Positions 1 through 6,985 of a stretch of DNA of 13,100 nucleotides are shown piece after piece. The position numbers and the translations under genes are program-made. The first letter of the stretch is position 1, and every line of letters starts with the position of its first letter. The notes beneath the pieces are model-generated. The model saw only the letters and a program-made list of their open reading frames with translations, made no database searches and was not told where the DNA came from. Source of the stretch: an uncultured Ruminococcus sp. (GTDB lineage: Bacteria > Bacillota > Clostridia > Oscillospirales > Acutalibacteraceae); contig CADCON010000247.1 in NCBI GenBank assembly GCA_902803035.1, forward strand, positions 1 through 13,100, given 5' to 3'.

Positions 1-2
1 AT

Positions 3-872
3 GAGCAGATCGACGAGGAAGGCAAGAACATCACCGACGAATTCGTGATTCCGGTGGTCTGCACCGAAGGCGCCGGCATGAAGGCGAACGATTCCGTGAT
101 CTTCTTCAACTTCCGCCCCGACCGCGCCAGAGAGATCACCCGCACGCTGGTTGACCCCGAATTCAAGGGCTTCGAGCGCAGAAACGGTATGTTCCCGCTC
201 TACTACGTCTGCATGACCCAGTACGACGCGACCATGCCGAATGTCCATGTGGCATTCAAGCCGCAGTCGCTCAAGAATACGCTCGGCGAATACATTTCCT
301 CTCTCGGAATGACCCAGCTCCGCATCGCCGAAACCGAGAAGTACGCGCATGTGACCTTCTTCTTCAACGGCGGCGTGGAGAAGGTGTACGAGGGCGAGGA
401 CAGGGTGCTTGTCAAGTCTCCTGCCGTTGCGACCTATGACCTTCAGCCGGAAATGAGCGCGTATGAAGTGCGCGACAGGCTGGTGGAGTGCGTGCTTTCC
501 GGCAAGTACGACATCATTATCGTCAACTTCGCCAACTGCGATATGGTCGGACACACCGGTATCTTCGACGCAGCCAAGGCGGCTGTCGAAGCGGTGGATA
601 CCTGCGTGGGCGATCTGGTGGAAGCGGCTGTCAACAAGATGGGCGGCGTTGTGATGATCACAGCCGACCACGGCAACGCCGATCAGATGCTCGACGAGAA
701 CGGCGAACCCTTCACCGCGCATTCGACCAATCCCGTTCCGTTCTGCGTGGTGGGCTACGACTGCAAGCTCCGCGAGGGCGGCTGCCTTGCCGACATCGCG
801 CCGACCATGCTGGAGGTGCTCGGCATCGCACAGCCGGAGGAAATGACGGGCGTATCGCTCATCGCAAAATAA
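3..872 (+). CDS. gpmI: 2,3-bisphosphoglycerate-independent phosphoglycerate mutase, C-terminal part (5' truncated)
   Basis: Interconverts 3- and 2-phosphoglycerate in cytoplasmic glycolysis through two bound metals (Mn in known enzymes). The frame is open from base 3 with no start, so only about the last 290 of the usual ~510 residues are present; the N-terminal part with the catalytic serine lies outside. Visible family motifs, in order: NFRPDRAREITR (substrate-binding arginines), KYAHVTFFFNGG (metal-binding Lys and the following His region), NFANCDMVGHTG (Asp and His ligands), TADHGNAD (Asp-His ligands) and AHSTNPVPF (His ligand). The C-terminal end, MTGVSLI, is typical. All expected C-terminal metal ligands are intact, so the gene looks functional. 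The stop is TAA, followed by a terminator. Upstream neighbours are not visible; in many Firmicutes gpmI follows tpiA/pgk, which cannot be checked here. Confidence 0.96.
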   Translation, partial: EQIDEEGKNITDEFVIPVVCTEGAGMKANDSVIFFNFRPDRAREITRTLVDPEFKGFERRNGMFPLYYVCMTQYDATMPNVHVAFKPQSLKNTLGEYISSLGMTQLRIAETEKYAHVTFFFNGGVEKVYEGEDRVLVKSPAVATYDLQPEMSAYEVRDRLVECVLSGKYDIIIVNFANCDMVGHTGIFDAAKAAVEAVDTCVGDLVEAAVNKMGGVVMITADHGNADQMLDENGEPFTAHSTNPVPFCVVGYDCKLREGGCLADIAPTMLEVLGIAQPEEMTGVSLIAK

Positions 873-915
873 TGAGCGCATTGCGCACGCTTTCCCTTTG
901 AAATGAAACCCATAG

Positions 916-966
916 AAAACCGGACAGACACTTTCCCAAAAAGAAAACTGCCTGTCCGGTTTTTTT
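916..966 (+). terminator. Rho-independent terminator between gpmI and the HAD gene, possible attenuator
   Basis: Left arm 916-927 (aaaaccggacag) pairs perfectly with 952-963 (ctgtccggtttt) around a 24-base loop, followed by a run of seven T ending at 966. It terminates gpmI transcription. The next gene's Shine-Dalgarno begins at the very next base (967), so the hairpin also sits in the leader of the HAD gene and could act as an attenuator. Confidence 0.88.
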
Positions 967-983
967 GAAGGAGCCTAGAAAAA

Positions 984-1718
984 ATGTACCGGAATTATAT
1001 CTTCGATCTCTACGGCACACTGGTGGACATCAACACCAACGAGGGCAAGCCCTATCTCTGGAAGAAGGTTGCCGAGCTGTATGCCTATCACGGCGCGCAC
1101 TATACGCCCAAAGAATTCCGCGCCGCCTACCTTCGGCTGTGCGGAGAACATACCCAACGGCTGCGGGAGAAAAACGGCGCGAAATACCCGGAAATCCAGC
1201 TCGAATATGTCTTTGACGACCTCTTCCGGGAGAAGGGCGTGAAGCTGCCGATGGAAACCATCCGCGCCATCGGACAGACCTTCCGCGTCATTTCCACCAA
1301 ATTTCTCTGCCTGTACGACGGCGTTACCGACTTTCTCGACGCCATTCACGCGGCGGGAAGGAAGGTCTATCTGCTTTCCAACGCGCAAGAGATGTTCACC
1401 AAGCATGAAATGATCGCCCTCGGCATTTTCGACCGGTTCGACGGCATTGTCTTTTCGTCCGACGAAGGCCTCTGCAAGCCGGAGGAACGCTTCTTCCGCA
1501 CGGTGGTGGAACGCTACGGGCTGGACATCGCCGAATCCATCATGATCGGCAACGACGCGAACACCGATATTCTCGGCGCGAACATCATCGGCATGGATTC
1601 GCTCTACATCCATTCGGACATATCACCCAAGCTCACCGACCCCACCGGCGCTGACATTCCCGCGACCTACCGCGTGATGGACGGCGATTTCACCAAGATC
1701 AAAGGACTTGTTCTGTAA
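984..1718 (+). CDS. HAD-superfamily hydrolase, C1-cap type
   Basis: A 244-residue cytoplasmic HAD hydrolase, presumably a small-molecule phosphatase; substrate unknown. Motif I is FDLYGTLVD, with nucleophile Asp8 and Tyr10 where most phosphatases have the acid/base Asp. Motif II is LLSNAQ (Ser132). Motif III is Lys165 in GLCKPEERFF. Motif IV is MIGNDANTDILGA (Asp191, Asp195). The helical cap lies between motifs I and II (about residues 15-110). DxYGT is the form seen in 2-haloacid dehalogenases but also occurs in other HAD enzymes, so it does not by itself prove dehalogenase activity. The start is set by AAGGAG at 968-973, ten bases before the ATG. No promoter fits between the upstream terminator and this start, so expression needs read-through or a weak promoter within 873-915. 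It ends facing the leftward block, with a shared terminator. Confidence 0.9.
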   Translation: MYRNYIFDLYGTLVDINTNEGKPYLWKKVAELYAYHGAHYTPKEFRAAYLRLCGEHTQRLREKNGAKYPEIQLEYVFDDLFREKGVKLPMETIRAIGQTFRVISTKFLCLYDGVTDFLDAIHAAGRKVYLLSNAQEMFTKHEMIALGIFDRFDGIVFSSDEGLCKPEERFFRTVVERYGLDIAESIMIGNDANTDILGANIIGMDSLYIHSDISPKLTDPTGADIPATYRVMDGDFTKIKGLVL

Positions 1719-1731
1719 ACAAGGTGCGTAA

Positions 1732-1774
1732 AAAAATCCATTCCCGGGAAATCATCCCCAGGGAATGGATTTTT
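1732..1774. terminator. Bidirectional terminator between converging HAD and nagZ-like genes
   Basis: Arms 1732-1745 (aaaaatccattccc) and 1761-1774 (gggaatggattttt) are perfect inverted repeats. The A tract on one side and T tract on the other give a U-rich end in both directions. It lies between the stop of the rightward HAD gene (1718) and the stop of the leftward GH3 gene (1792), and can serve both. Confidence 0.9.
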
Positions 1775-1791
1775 CTTCTGTTCAGCCATGA

Positions 1792-3255
1792 TCATTCATA
1801 CAGTCCGAGCCGGATCTTTGTCCTGATGATTCTCCGGACGGAATCATCTATCTGGCTCTCAGAGATATCGCCCGCTCTGACCGCTTCCAGAACGGCATTA
1901 TAATCCGACACGGGATTTTTGGGGTCGCATAGGATATCCACGCCTGCCAGAACCGCCATAACACAAACCTTGCCGCTGTCGCCTCCGCTGTATTCGATGA
2001 CCGCTCCCATCTCCAGACCATCGGTGATCAGCAGTCCGTCGAAGCCCATGTCGCCGCGCAGCATTTCCACGACGTCCTTTGACAGCGACGCGGGGTGATC
2101 CTCGTCCACCGCGTTGATGACCGTGTGCGTCAGCATAATCGCGTCTACATTCTCTCTGATGGCCGCTTCAAACGGAATCAGATCGCATTCCTTCAGTTCT
2201 TCAAGGCTCTTGTCGTTCACGTCAAGCCCCTTGTGCGTGTCAGCCTTGCTGTTACCATAGCCCGGAAAGTGCTTGACGCATGACGCAACTTTGGTTCCGC
2301 CCATAGTATCAATCACCTTGGCAACATACTCGGCGGTTTCCTCCGCGCCCTTCCCGAATGCCCGCTTGTACATGAACGCAGAGGAAGAGGTGCAGACGTC
2401 GGCCACCGGAGCCATATTCATATTGATTCCCAGAGAATTCAGCAGCTCGCATTTTTCCTGCGTGTCGGAAATGATCAGGTCAAAACCGCCCTTGGCATAG
2501 AGCCGCTGAGGAGAAAGAAATTTGCTGCTCCTGAGCTTCGGATTGCTGCTGACACGCACCACTGTGCCGCCTTCCTCGTCCACCGCGACAAACATTCTGC
2601 CGTCGGAATCGGCCTGAAACCCCGAAATCATATCACGGACGTCATCGGCTGTCTTGCCCTTAAAATCATTGGCAAAGAGAATCACGCCCCCCGCGCTTGT
2701 CTGGTATAAAGTGTCAGAGAAGCTCCCCTTGCCGTTATTCCGGACCATGAAAAGCTGACCGACCTTCTGCTCCAACGTCATGGCGACAAGCTCATCCTCG
2801 ATTTTCTGTTCCTCAGAGGACATCGTTTCGGATGAAACAGCCGTATCCATGGAAGAAACCGGCGCGGAATCAGGTTCGGAGACCGTCATTTCCGGCTTGT
2901 TGAAAGTCATTTTACCCAGTATTACAGAAACCGCTAACACGGCAAAAAACAGCGTCATCAGAAGGTACATAACGCCTGATCCGACTTCCTCATTTCCGCG
3001 CGCTCTGTCATTCCCGCCGTATTCATCCTGATCCGTCCGGAATCGCCTGGAATCGTGTGCGCCGTAGCGGAATCTCTCATTCCGATGATCCCGTCCGCCA
3101 CGATGATCCCCGTTCCTCTGATATTCACCGCCGCCGCTGTTCTTCCTGCCCCGCTGGTATTCGCGGTTGATGCCGCTGCCGTAGTAAAAATCATAGTCAC
3201 TGAAATTGTCGTAGCTGTCGTAATCATCGTATTCATCCCATCTTTTTCTGCTCAT
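1792..3255 (-). CDS. Membrane-anchored glycoside hydrolase family 3, NagZ-like beta-N-acetylhexosaminidase
   Basis: Predicted to remove GlcNAc-type sugars from peptidoglycan fragments on the outer face of the membrane. 487 aa: residues 1-94 are a low-complexity, predicted cytoplasmic region (Tyr/Asp-rich to ~25, then Arg/Gly/Asn-rich with RGRKNSGGG and HRGGRDHRNE); 96-114 is one hydrophobic helix; 120-150 is a Ser/Glu/Pro linker; 155-487 is a single GH3 domain. Key motifs: VDEEGGTVVRV (225-235; NagZ usually DQEGGRVxRL); KHFPGYG (328-334) followed by D339-T-H341, the NagZ-specific Asp-His acid/base dyad; and LLITDGLEMGA, with Asp412 as nucleophile. Catalytic residues are intact; family KHFPGHG has Tyr for His here. 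The gene lies 10 bases after pyrF with no convincing Shine-Dalgarno (gatgcttctcctATG), so translation may be coupled to pyrF. Last gene of the leftward operon. Family is secure; exact substrate is inferred. Confidence 0.9.
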   Translation of the reverse strand: MSRKRWDEYDDYDSYDNFSDYDFYYGSGINREYQRGRKNSGGGEYQRNGDHRGGRDHRNERFRYGAHDSRRFRTDQDEYGGNDRARGNEEVGSGVMYLLMTLFFAVLAVSVILGKMTFNKPEMTVSEPDSAPVSSMDTAVSSETMSSEEQKIEDELVAMTLEQKVGQLFMVRNNGKGSFSDTLYQTSAGGVILFANDFKGKTADDVRDMISGFQADSDGRMFVAVDEEGGTVVRVSSNPKLRSSKFLSPQRLYAKGGFDLIISDTQEKCELLNSLGINMNMAPVADVCTSSSAFMYKRAFGKGAEETAEYVAKVIDTMGGTKVASCVKHFPGYGNSKADTHKGLDVNDKSLEELKECDLIPFEAAIRENVDAIMLTHTVINAVDEDHPASLSKDVVEMLRGDMGFDGLLITDGLEMGAVIEYSGGDSGKVCVMAVLAGVDILCDPKNPVSDYNAVLEAVRAGDISESQIDDSVRRIIRTKIRLGLYE

Positions 3256-3265
3256 AGGAGAAGCA

Positions 3266-4183
3266 TCACAGCACGCTGCCTATGTCTTCTCTCATGCGGA
3301 GAGCCTCGCGCCGTGCCGCGCCAGCGAAATCGGACTCGTCACAGCCTTCCTTCTTATAAGCGCACATGATCGCGCGGGATGAATTGACCACCGCGCCGAG
3401 TCCTTCGCTGTTGAAGGCTCCGGCAAGCCCTTTGGCGCCGCCGCCCTGCGCTCCGTAGCCCGGAACAAGAAAGAAGATGGACGGATGCTCAATGCGAAGC
3501 TCTGTGAGCTGCTCCGGATAGGTCGCGCCGACCACGGCTCCCACGCCTGTGAAGCCGTACTTTCCGGGGACATCCTTTCCCCATTCGTCGCACATACACG
3601 CCATGCGCCCGTAAATGCTCTCGCCGCCTTCGAGAAGCAGATTCTGCAGCTCGCCGGAGGATTTATTGGAGGTTTTGACCAGCACAAATATGCCCTTGTC
3701 CTGCGCCGCGCAGACCTTGAGAAGCGGCTCGATGCCATCCGATCCAAGATAGCCGTTGACCGTCAGCGCGTCTGCGCCGAATGCGGCAAATGATTCGCCG
3801 CCGATATCGGTCATTCCCAGATGACCGGCCGCGTAAGCCTCCATGGTCGCGCCGATGTCGTTGCGCTTGCCATCTGTGATGACGTACATTCCCTTGGAAT
3901 GGGCATATTCCACTGTGCGGGTGAAGGTTCTCACCCCCTGCCAGCCGTACATCTCATAATACGCCATCTGCGGCTTGACCGCCGGTACGATGTCACACAG
4001 CGCGTCGATGAGACCTTTGTTGAATTCCAAAAGAGCTTCCGCCGCGCCCTCCAGCGTTCTGCCGTACTGCTCAAAGCACTTCTCCCTGATATACTGCGGC
4101 ACATAATCGAGCTTCGGATCAAGCCCCGCCACGGTGGGATTCTTCATTGCGATGATTTTTTCAATAAGCGGATTAAATGACAT
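3266..4183 (-). CDS. pyrF: Orotidine 5'-phosphate decarboxylase, type 2
   Basis: Converts OMP to UMP and CO2, the last step of de novo pyrimidine synthesis, in the cytoplasm. The length of 305 residues fits the longer type 2 family (~270-310) rather than the ~230-residue type 1. The catalytic DxKxxD array is ITDGKRNDIG (Asp104, Lys106, Asp109). Phosphate/substrate-binding segments are seen at FFLVPGYGAQGG (237-248) and VNSSRAIM (266-273), and N-terminal AGLDPKLD is typical. Nothing essential is missing. The start is supported by an AAGGAAAGGAAA stretch about 10-13 bases upstream, a rather long spacing. A promoter with a perfect TATAAT lies just upstream, and pyrC ends 83 bases before, so pyrF may be transcribed both from its own promoter and by read-through from pyrC. 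The nagZ-like gene follows after 10 bases. Confidence 0.96.
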   Translation of the reverse strand: MSFNPLIEKIIAMKNPTVAGLDPKLDYVPQYIREKCFEQYGRTLEGAAEALLEFNKGLIDALCDIVPAVKPQMAYYEMYGWQGVRTFTRTVEYAHSKGMYVITDGKRNDIGATMEAYAAGHLGMTDIGGESFAAFGADALTVNGYLGSDGIEPLLKVCAAQDKGIFVLVKTSNKSSGELQNLLLEGGESIYGRMACMCDEWGKDVPGKYGFTGVGAVVGATYPEQLTELRIEHPSIFFLVPGYGAQGGGAKGLAGAFNSEGLGAVVNSSRAIMCAYKKEGCDESDFAGAARREALRMREDIGSVL

Positions 4184-4218
4184 TTTTCCATATTTCCTTT
4201 CCTTGGTTTATTTTATCT

Positions 4219-4247
4219 ATTATAATTCATTCGTCTGAAATATGCAA
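4219..4247 (-). promoter_or_regulatory. Sigma-A-type promoter for pyrF and the nagZ-like gene
   Basis: On the minus strand, TATAAT (4219-4224) is preceded by a 17-base spacer and TTGCAT (4242-4247). The -10 is perfect and the -35 keeps only TTG of the consensus. It lies in the AT-rich pyrC-pyrF spacer and gives a leader of roughly 30 bases before the pyrF ATG at 4183. Confidence 0.6.
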
Positions 4248-4266
4248 TCATTTTTTCAGGATCCCG

Positions 4267-5520
4267 TTAAAATACCCTTTTGCCGCCGCAATAGGTCGCT
4301 TTGACCCTGCCGGTCAGCTCTTCTCCCTTGAAAACCGCGTTCCTCGACCTGCCGTGAAGCCGCGTCGGGTCAACGATCCATTTTTCACTGAGATTCACCA
4401 GCGTCAGATCCGCCGGCGCGCCGATCTTGATTTCACCGCCCGGTATGCCGAGGATTCTGGCCGGATGGAACGACATCAGCCTTGCAATCTCAGGGAGCGA
4501 AAGCTGATCGCGCAGGAATGTCAGGGTCGCGGCGAGGGATGTTTCCATGCCGATCACGCCGTTGGGCGCCTTGACAAAATCCGCCTTTTCCTCCGGTGAA
4601 TGCGGGGCATGATCGGTGGCAATCGCGTCGATGGTACCGTCCAGCAGCCCATCGATCACCGCGAGCCTGTCGGCTTCCTCGCGCAGGGGGGGATTCATGC
4701 GGTAGTCCGCGTCGCGCCCCAGCACCTTTTCACAGGTGTAAATGAAATAATGCGGCGCGGTCTCGCAGGTGACCTTCACCCCGCGCGCCTTCGCTCTGCG
4801 GATCACGTCGATCGATTCCTTCGTGCTGACGTGGCAGATATGCACCCGCGCGCCCACGCTTTCGGCAAGCGAAATGGTGCGCTCGATATCCGCGTATTCC
4901 GACGCCGACGACATTCCCTTCACGCCCAGAAGCCGCGACGCCCTGCCTTCATGCACCTTGCCGCCCGCCGCCTGTGTCAGGTCTTCGCAATGGCAGAGCA
5001 CCGGAAGCCCCAGCCTTTCGCCTTCCCTCAGGGCATTCAGCAGCATCCCGTCGTCCTCCACGGGTCGTCCGTCGTCAGAGAGGGCAGCCGCCCCCGCCTT
5101 CTTCAGGGCTTCGTAATCGCAGCAGCCGCTGCCGGACAGACCAAAGGTGATGGCGGCCGCGGGATACACATGAATGCCGGTCGCCTTCGCCTTATTGACA
5201 ATATACGCCACTGTTTCCGCGCTGTCAACGGCGGGGGACGTATTCGGCATACAGACCAGCGAGGTTACGCCGCCGGCAGCCGCTGCCGCGCAGCCCGACA
5301 GAATATCCTCCTTGTGGGTCTGACCGGGGTCTCGCAGGTGAACGTGCATATCCACCAGTCCCGGGAAGGCGCAAAGGCCCTCCGCTTCCACCACCGTATC
5401 TTCCGGTTCCGCAACGGCGTTGCCGCCGACCCGGACAAATACGCCATCTCGCATCACGATATCGCCGTGAATTTCCTCGTCAATGTTCACAATCGTCGCG
5501 TTTTTAATGACAACCGCCAT
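4267..5520 (-). CDS. pyrC: Dihydroorotase, class I
   Basis: Zinc amidohydrolase that cyclises N-carbamoyl-aspartate to dihydroorotate, step three of UMP synthesis. 417 residues, close to Bacillus-type PyrC. Motifs: DMHVHLRDPGQTHKED (His59, His61 zinc; Arg63 substrate), MPNTSPAVDS (91-100), ALSDDGRPV (Asp149/150, where class I enzymes place the metal-bridging Asp instead of a carboxylated Lys), HCED (His177), HICHVSTKES (His230) and ATDHAPHSPEEK (Asp303), then NGVIGMETSLA. I chose the ATG at 5520 because GAAAGG (5530-5535) lies nine bases upstream and MAVVIKNATIVN matches the usual dihydroorotase N-terminus. An in-frame ATG at 5544 would add eight residues but has no ribosome binding site and abuts the terminator T tract. 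First gene of the pyrC-pyrF-nagZ-like set. Confidence 0.96.
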   Translation of the reverse strand: MAVVIKNATIVNIDEEIHGDIVMRDGVFVRVGGNAVAEPEDTVVEAEGLCAFPGLVDMHVHLRDPGQTHKEDILSGCAAAAAGGVTSLVCMPNTSPAVDSAETVAYIVNKAKATGIHVYPAAAITFGLSGSGCCDYEALKKAGAAALSDDGRPVEDDGMLLNALREGERLGLPVLCHCEDLTQAAGGKVHEGRASRLLGVKGMSSASEYADIERTISLAESVGARVHICHVSTKESIDVIRRAKARGVKVTCETAPHYFIYTCEKVLGRDADYRMNPPLREEADRLAVIDGLLDGTIDAIATDHAPHSPEEKADFVKAPNGVIGMETSLAATLTFLRDQLSLPEIARLMSFHPARILGIPGGEIKIGAPADLTLVNLSEKWIVDPTRLHGRSRNAVFKGEELTGRVKATYCGGKRVF

Positions 5521-5529
5521 ACCGCACAG

Positions 5530-5535
5530 CCTTTC
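5530..5535 (-). promoter_or_regulatory. Ribosome binding site that sets the pyrC start
   Basis: GAAAGG on the minus strand, nine bases upstream of the ATG at 5520. It lies inside the region that would be coding if the upstream ATG at 5544 were used, and it is the main reason to prefer the shorter pyrC. Confidence 0.6.
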
Positions 5536-5549
5536 TTCATTCATGAAAT

Positions 5550-5616
5550 AAAAAGGCGGATCTTTTCCTCATGCAGGCTGACGAGCGTTTCATCCGCCTG
5601 CATAAGGTAATCCGCC
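5550..5616 (-). terminator. Nested (branched) terminator or attenuator between the phosphoesterase-like gene and pyrC
   Basis: Read on the minus strand: GGCGGAT (5610-5616), then CCTTATGCAGGC with its partner GCCTGCATGAGG (inner perfect arms 5596-5603 and 5571-5578, extended by CCTT/GAGG), then ATCCGCC (5555-5561) and TTTTTATTT. The outer arms close on the inner hairpin and the U tract follows, a normal terminator end for the upstream gene. A second GGCGGAT copy (5592-5598) overlaps the inner stem and could pair with the same ATCCGCC, giving a competing fold. The pyrC start is only 30 bases beyond the T tract. Confidence 0.75.
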
Positions 5617-5624
5617 GTAACGAC

Positions 5625-6908
5625 TCAGATTTTCAGATCCCCGAAAACCTTGATGCTTTCAATCTCCTCAGCCGTCTTGAACCTGTCATAGGAATGGACG
5701 GCGTCGGCATTTCCCACTTCTGCCTGAAGCTCGCTTATGTATTCGGAACGAGTCTTCACTCTGGAAACCCTGCGAACCGGACCGCTGCCCTTCATAGCGC
5801 GGCGGGCGTTCTCCTTCGCACGCTCCTGCGGGGACATATAGACCTTTCTCTCTCTCTTTTCATCGCCCTTTCTGGCATAGACCGACTTCTTTTTGTTGGT
5901 AAGATTATCCCACCAATCGTGAAGCGCGTCTGTGCGTTCGCTGAGAAGCTCGCGGATGGCTCTGCCTTCCGACCTGGCCCAATACATAAATACCTCATAC
6001 GCGCTGTCGGTGCTGACCGGCATGGTCTTGAGCAGCGGACTGTTGGGTCTGGCAACGCTGATGACCGAAATCTCAGGCGGGTTGTTGAAGCGGATCTTGG
6101 ACGGGCTTCCCAGACCGCGCGTGACATACATCTTGCAGCGACCGGCACGGTACTCGCCTGACATAAAGGCGATCTTCTGGTTTCTGATCAGGCGGTCAAT
6201 GAACGGGATTCTGTAATAGCCGCCGTGCGTTCCTCCGGCAAACACCACCGACGCGCCCCAGCGGGAATACGCGTCAAGCCCCTTTGGATAACCGGTCAGC
6301 ATCAGCACGGTCGCATCCTGAGGGCATTCGCCCAGCGCGTCAACCACATCGCTCGGACGCACCTTTTCAAATTTCCAGTCCTTGACCGGCCTGTTGGGAT
6401 CCTCCCTGAGCTTGGGGCAGAATCCGTAAATATAGATTTTCTCGCCGTCCACGTTCATCTCGGCGCGGGAATTATTGAGAATGACGCCGCCCGCTTCGCT
6501 GACGGATCTGACAAAATTCTTGTGCAGCGTGCCGTTGCCCAGACGGAGATCCTCCTTGCCCGGCACCATGACCACCGGGATATCCCTGCCCACGGAGTCG
6601 AGAAAATCATAGAAGGCGTCCAACTCGGCGGCCTTAGCGTCGCCCATGTTTCCGGCAAACAGAATGTAATCGGGGTGTTCCCTCCTGATCTTTCTGGCAA
6701 GCTCGGAATTGGCCTGGCCGAAGGACATATTGTGGAGGTCGCTTATCACTACGAATTTCATTCCGTCAAGAACTCTCGGCAGACCGTTGACTGTCACCGC
6801 CTTGTGCGTGATCGACAGCGCGTACTTGCTTCTGTTCAATTCAAGAAAAACCATACACGCGGCAAAAGCCGAAAGCATGATGATGATCCAGAGCCAATTT
6901 GGCAGCAT
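5625..6908 (-). CDS. Membrane-anchored calcineurin-like metallophosphoesterase-fold protein with degenerate active site
   Basis: 427 residues: an N-terminal membrane anchor (about 4-23, LPNWLWIIIMLSAFAACMVF), then a YkuE/YaeI-like phosphoesterase domain (~45-285), then a basic, probably partly unstructured tail (~335-427). Domain landmarks are recognisable, including ISDLH (Asp57, His59 kept), THGG (His228 kept), YVTRGLG and NNPPEISVI. Other canonical ligands are changed: GD becomes GN (Asn87), GNHD becomes GKED (118-120), the LLxHxP His becomes Gly (LTGYPKG), and GHTH becomes GGTH (Gly226). Two-metal hydrolysis therefore looks impaired; it may bind a ligand or have another role. Start at 6908: GGGGGA lies seven bases upstream, whereas the ATG at 6965 overlaps the -10 box and would precede the transcript start. 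Single-gene unit with its own promoter and terminator. Fold assignment is good; loss of activity is inference. Confidence 0.85.
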   Translation of the reverse strand: MLPNWLWIIIMLSAFAACMVFLELNRSKYALSITHKAVTVNGLPRVLDGMKFVVISDLHNMSFGQANSELARKIRREHPDYILFAGNMGDAKAAELDAFYDFLDSVGRDIPVVMVPGKEDLRLGNGTLHKNFVRSVSEAGGVILNNSRAEMNVDGEKIYIYGFCPKLREDPNRPVKDWKFEKVRPSDVVDALGECPQDATVLMLTGYPKGLDAYSRWGASVVFAGGTHGGYYRIPFIDRLIRNQKIAFMSGEYRAGRCKMYVTRGLGSPSKIRFNNPPEISVISVARPNSPLLKTMPVSTDSAYEVFMYWARSEGRAIRELLSERTDALHDWWDNLTNKKKSVYARKGDEKRERKVYMSPQERAKENARRAMKGSGPVRRVSRVKTRSEYISELQAEVGNADAVHSYDRFKTAEEIESIKVFGDLKI

Positions 6909-6915
6909 AACTGAT

Positions 6916-6921
6916 TCCCCC
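6916..6921 (-). promoter_or_regulatory. Ribosome binding site that sets the phosphoesterase-like start
   Basis: GGGGGA on the minus strand with a seven-base spacer to the ATG at 6908. Together with the promoter position it argues against the upstream in-frame ATG at 6965. Confidence 0.6.
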
Positions 6922-6956
6922 AATGAAAAATTGAATCTATATTGATTGCCTACTAT

Positions 6957-6985
6957 ATTATACATGACAATTTTAAATTAGTCTA
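6957..6985 (-). promoter_or_regulatory. Promoter for the phosphoesterase-like gene
   Basis: On the minus strand, TAGACT (6980-6985, four of six bases as in TTGACA), a 17-base spacer and a perfect TATAAT (6957-6962). Transcription would start around 6950, about 40 bases before the chosen ATG. Confidence 0.6.

Noticed and set aside
4600..5610. 336-residue plus-strand reading frame opposite pyrC
   Set aside because: Arg/His-rich shadow of pyrC, whose zinc ligands and motifs are complete on the minus strand.
5550..5624. PyrR-binding attenuator upstream of pyrC
   Set aside because: The conserved PyrR loop sequence is not present; only the terminator-like fold and alternative arms are seen.
6909..6965. 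Extension of the phosphoesterase-like protein to the ATG at 6965
   Set aside because: That ATG overlaps the TATAAT -10 box and would lie upstream of the transcript start. The ATG at 6908 has a good ribosome binding site and begins directly at the membrane anchor.
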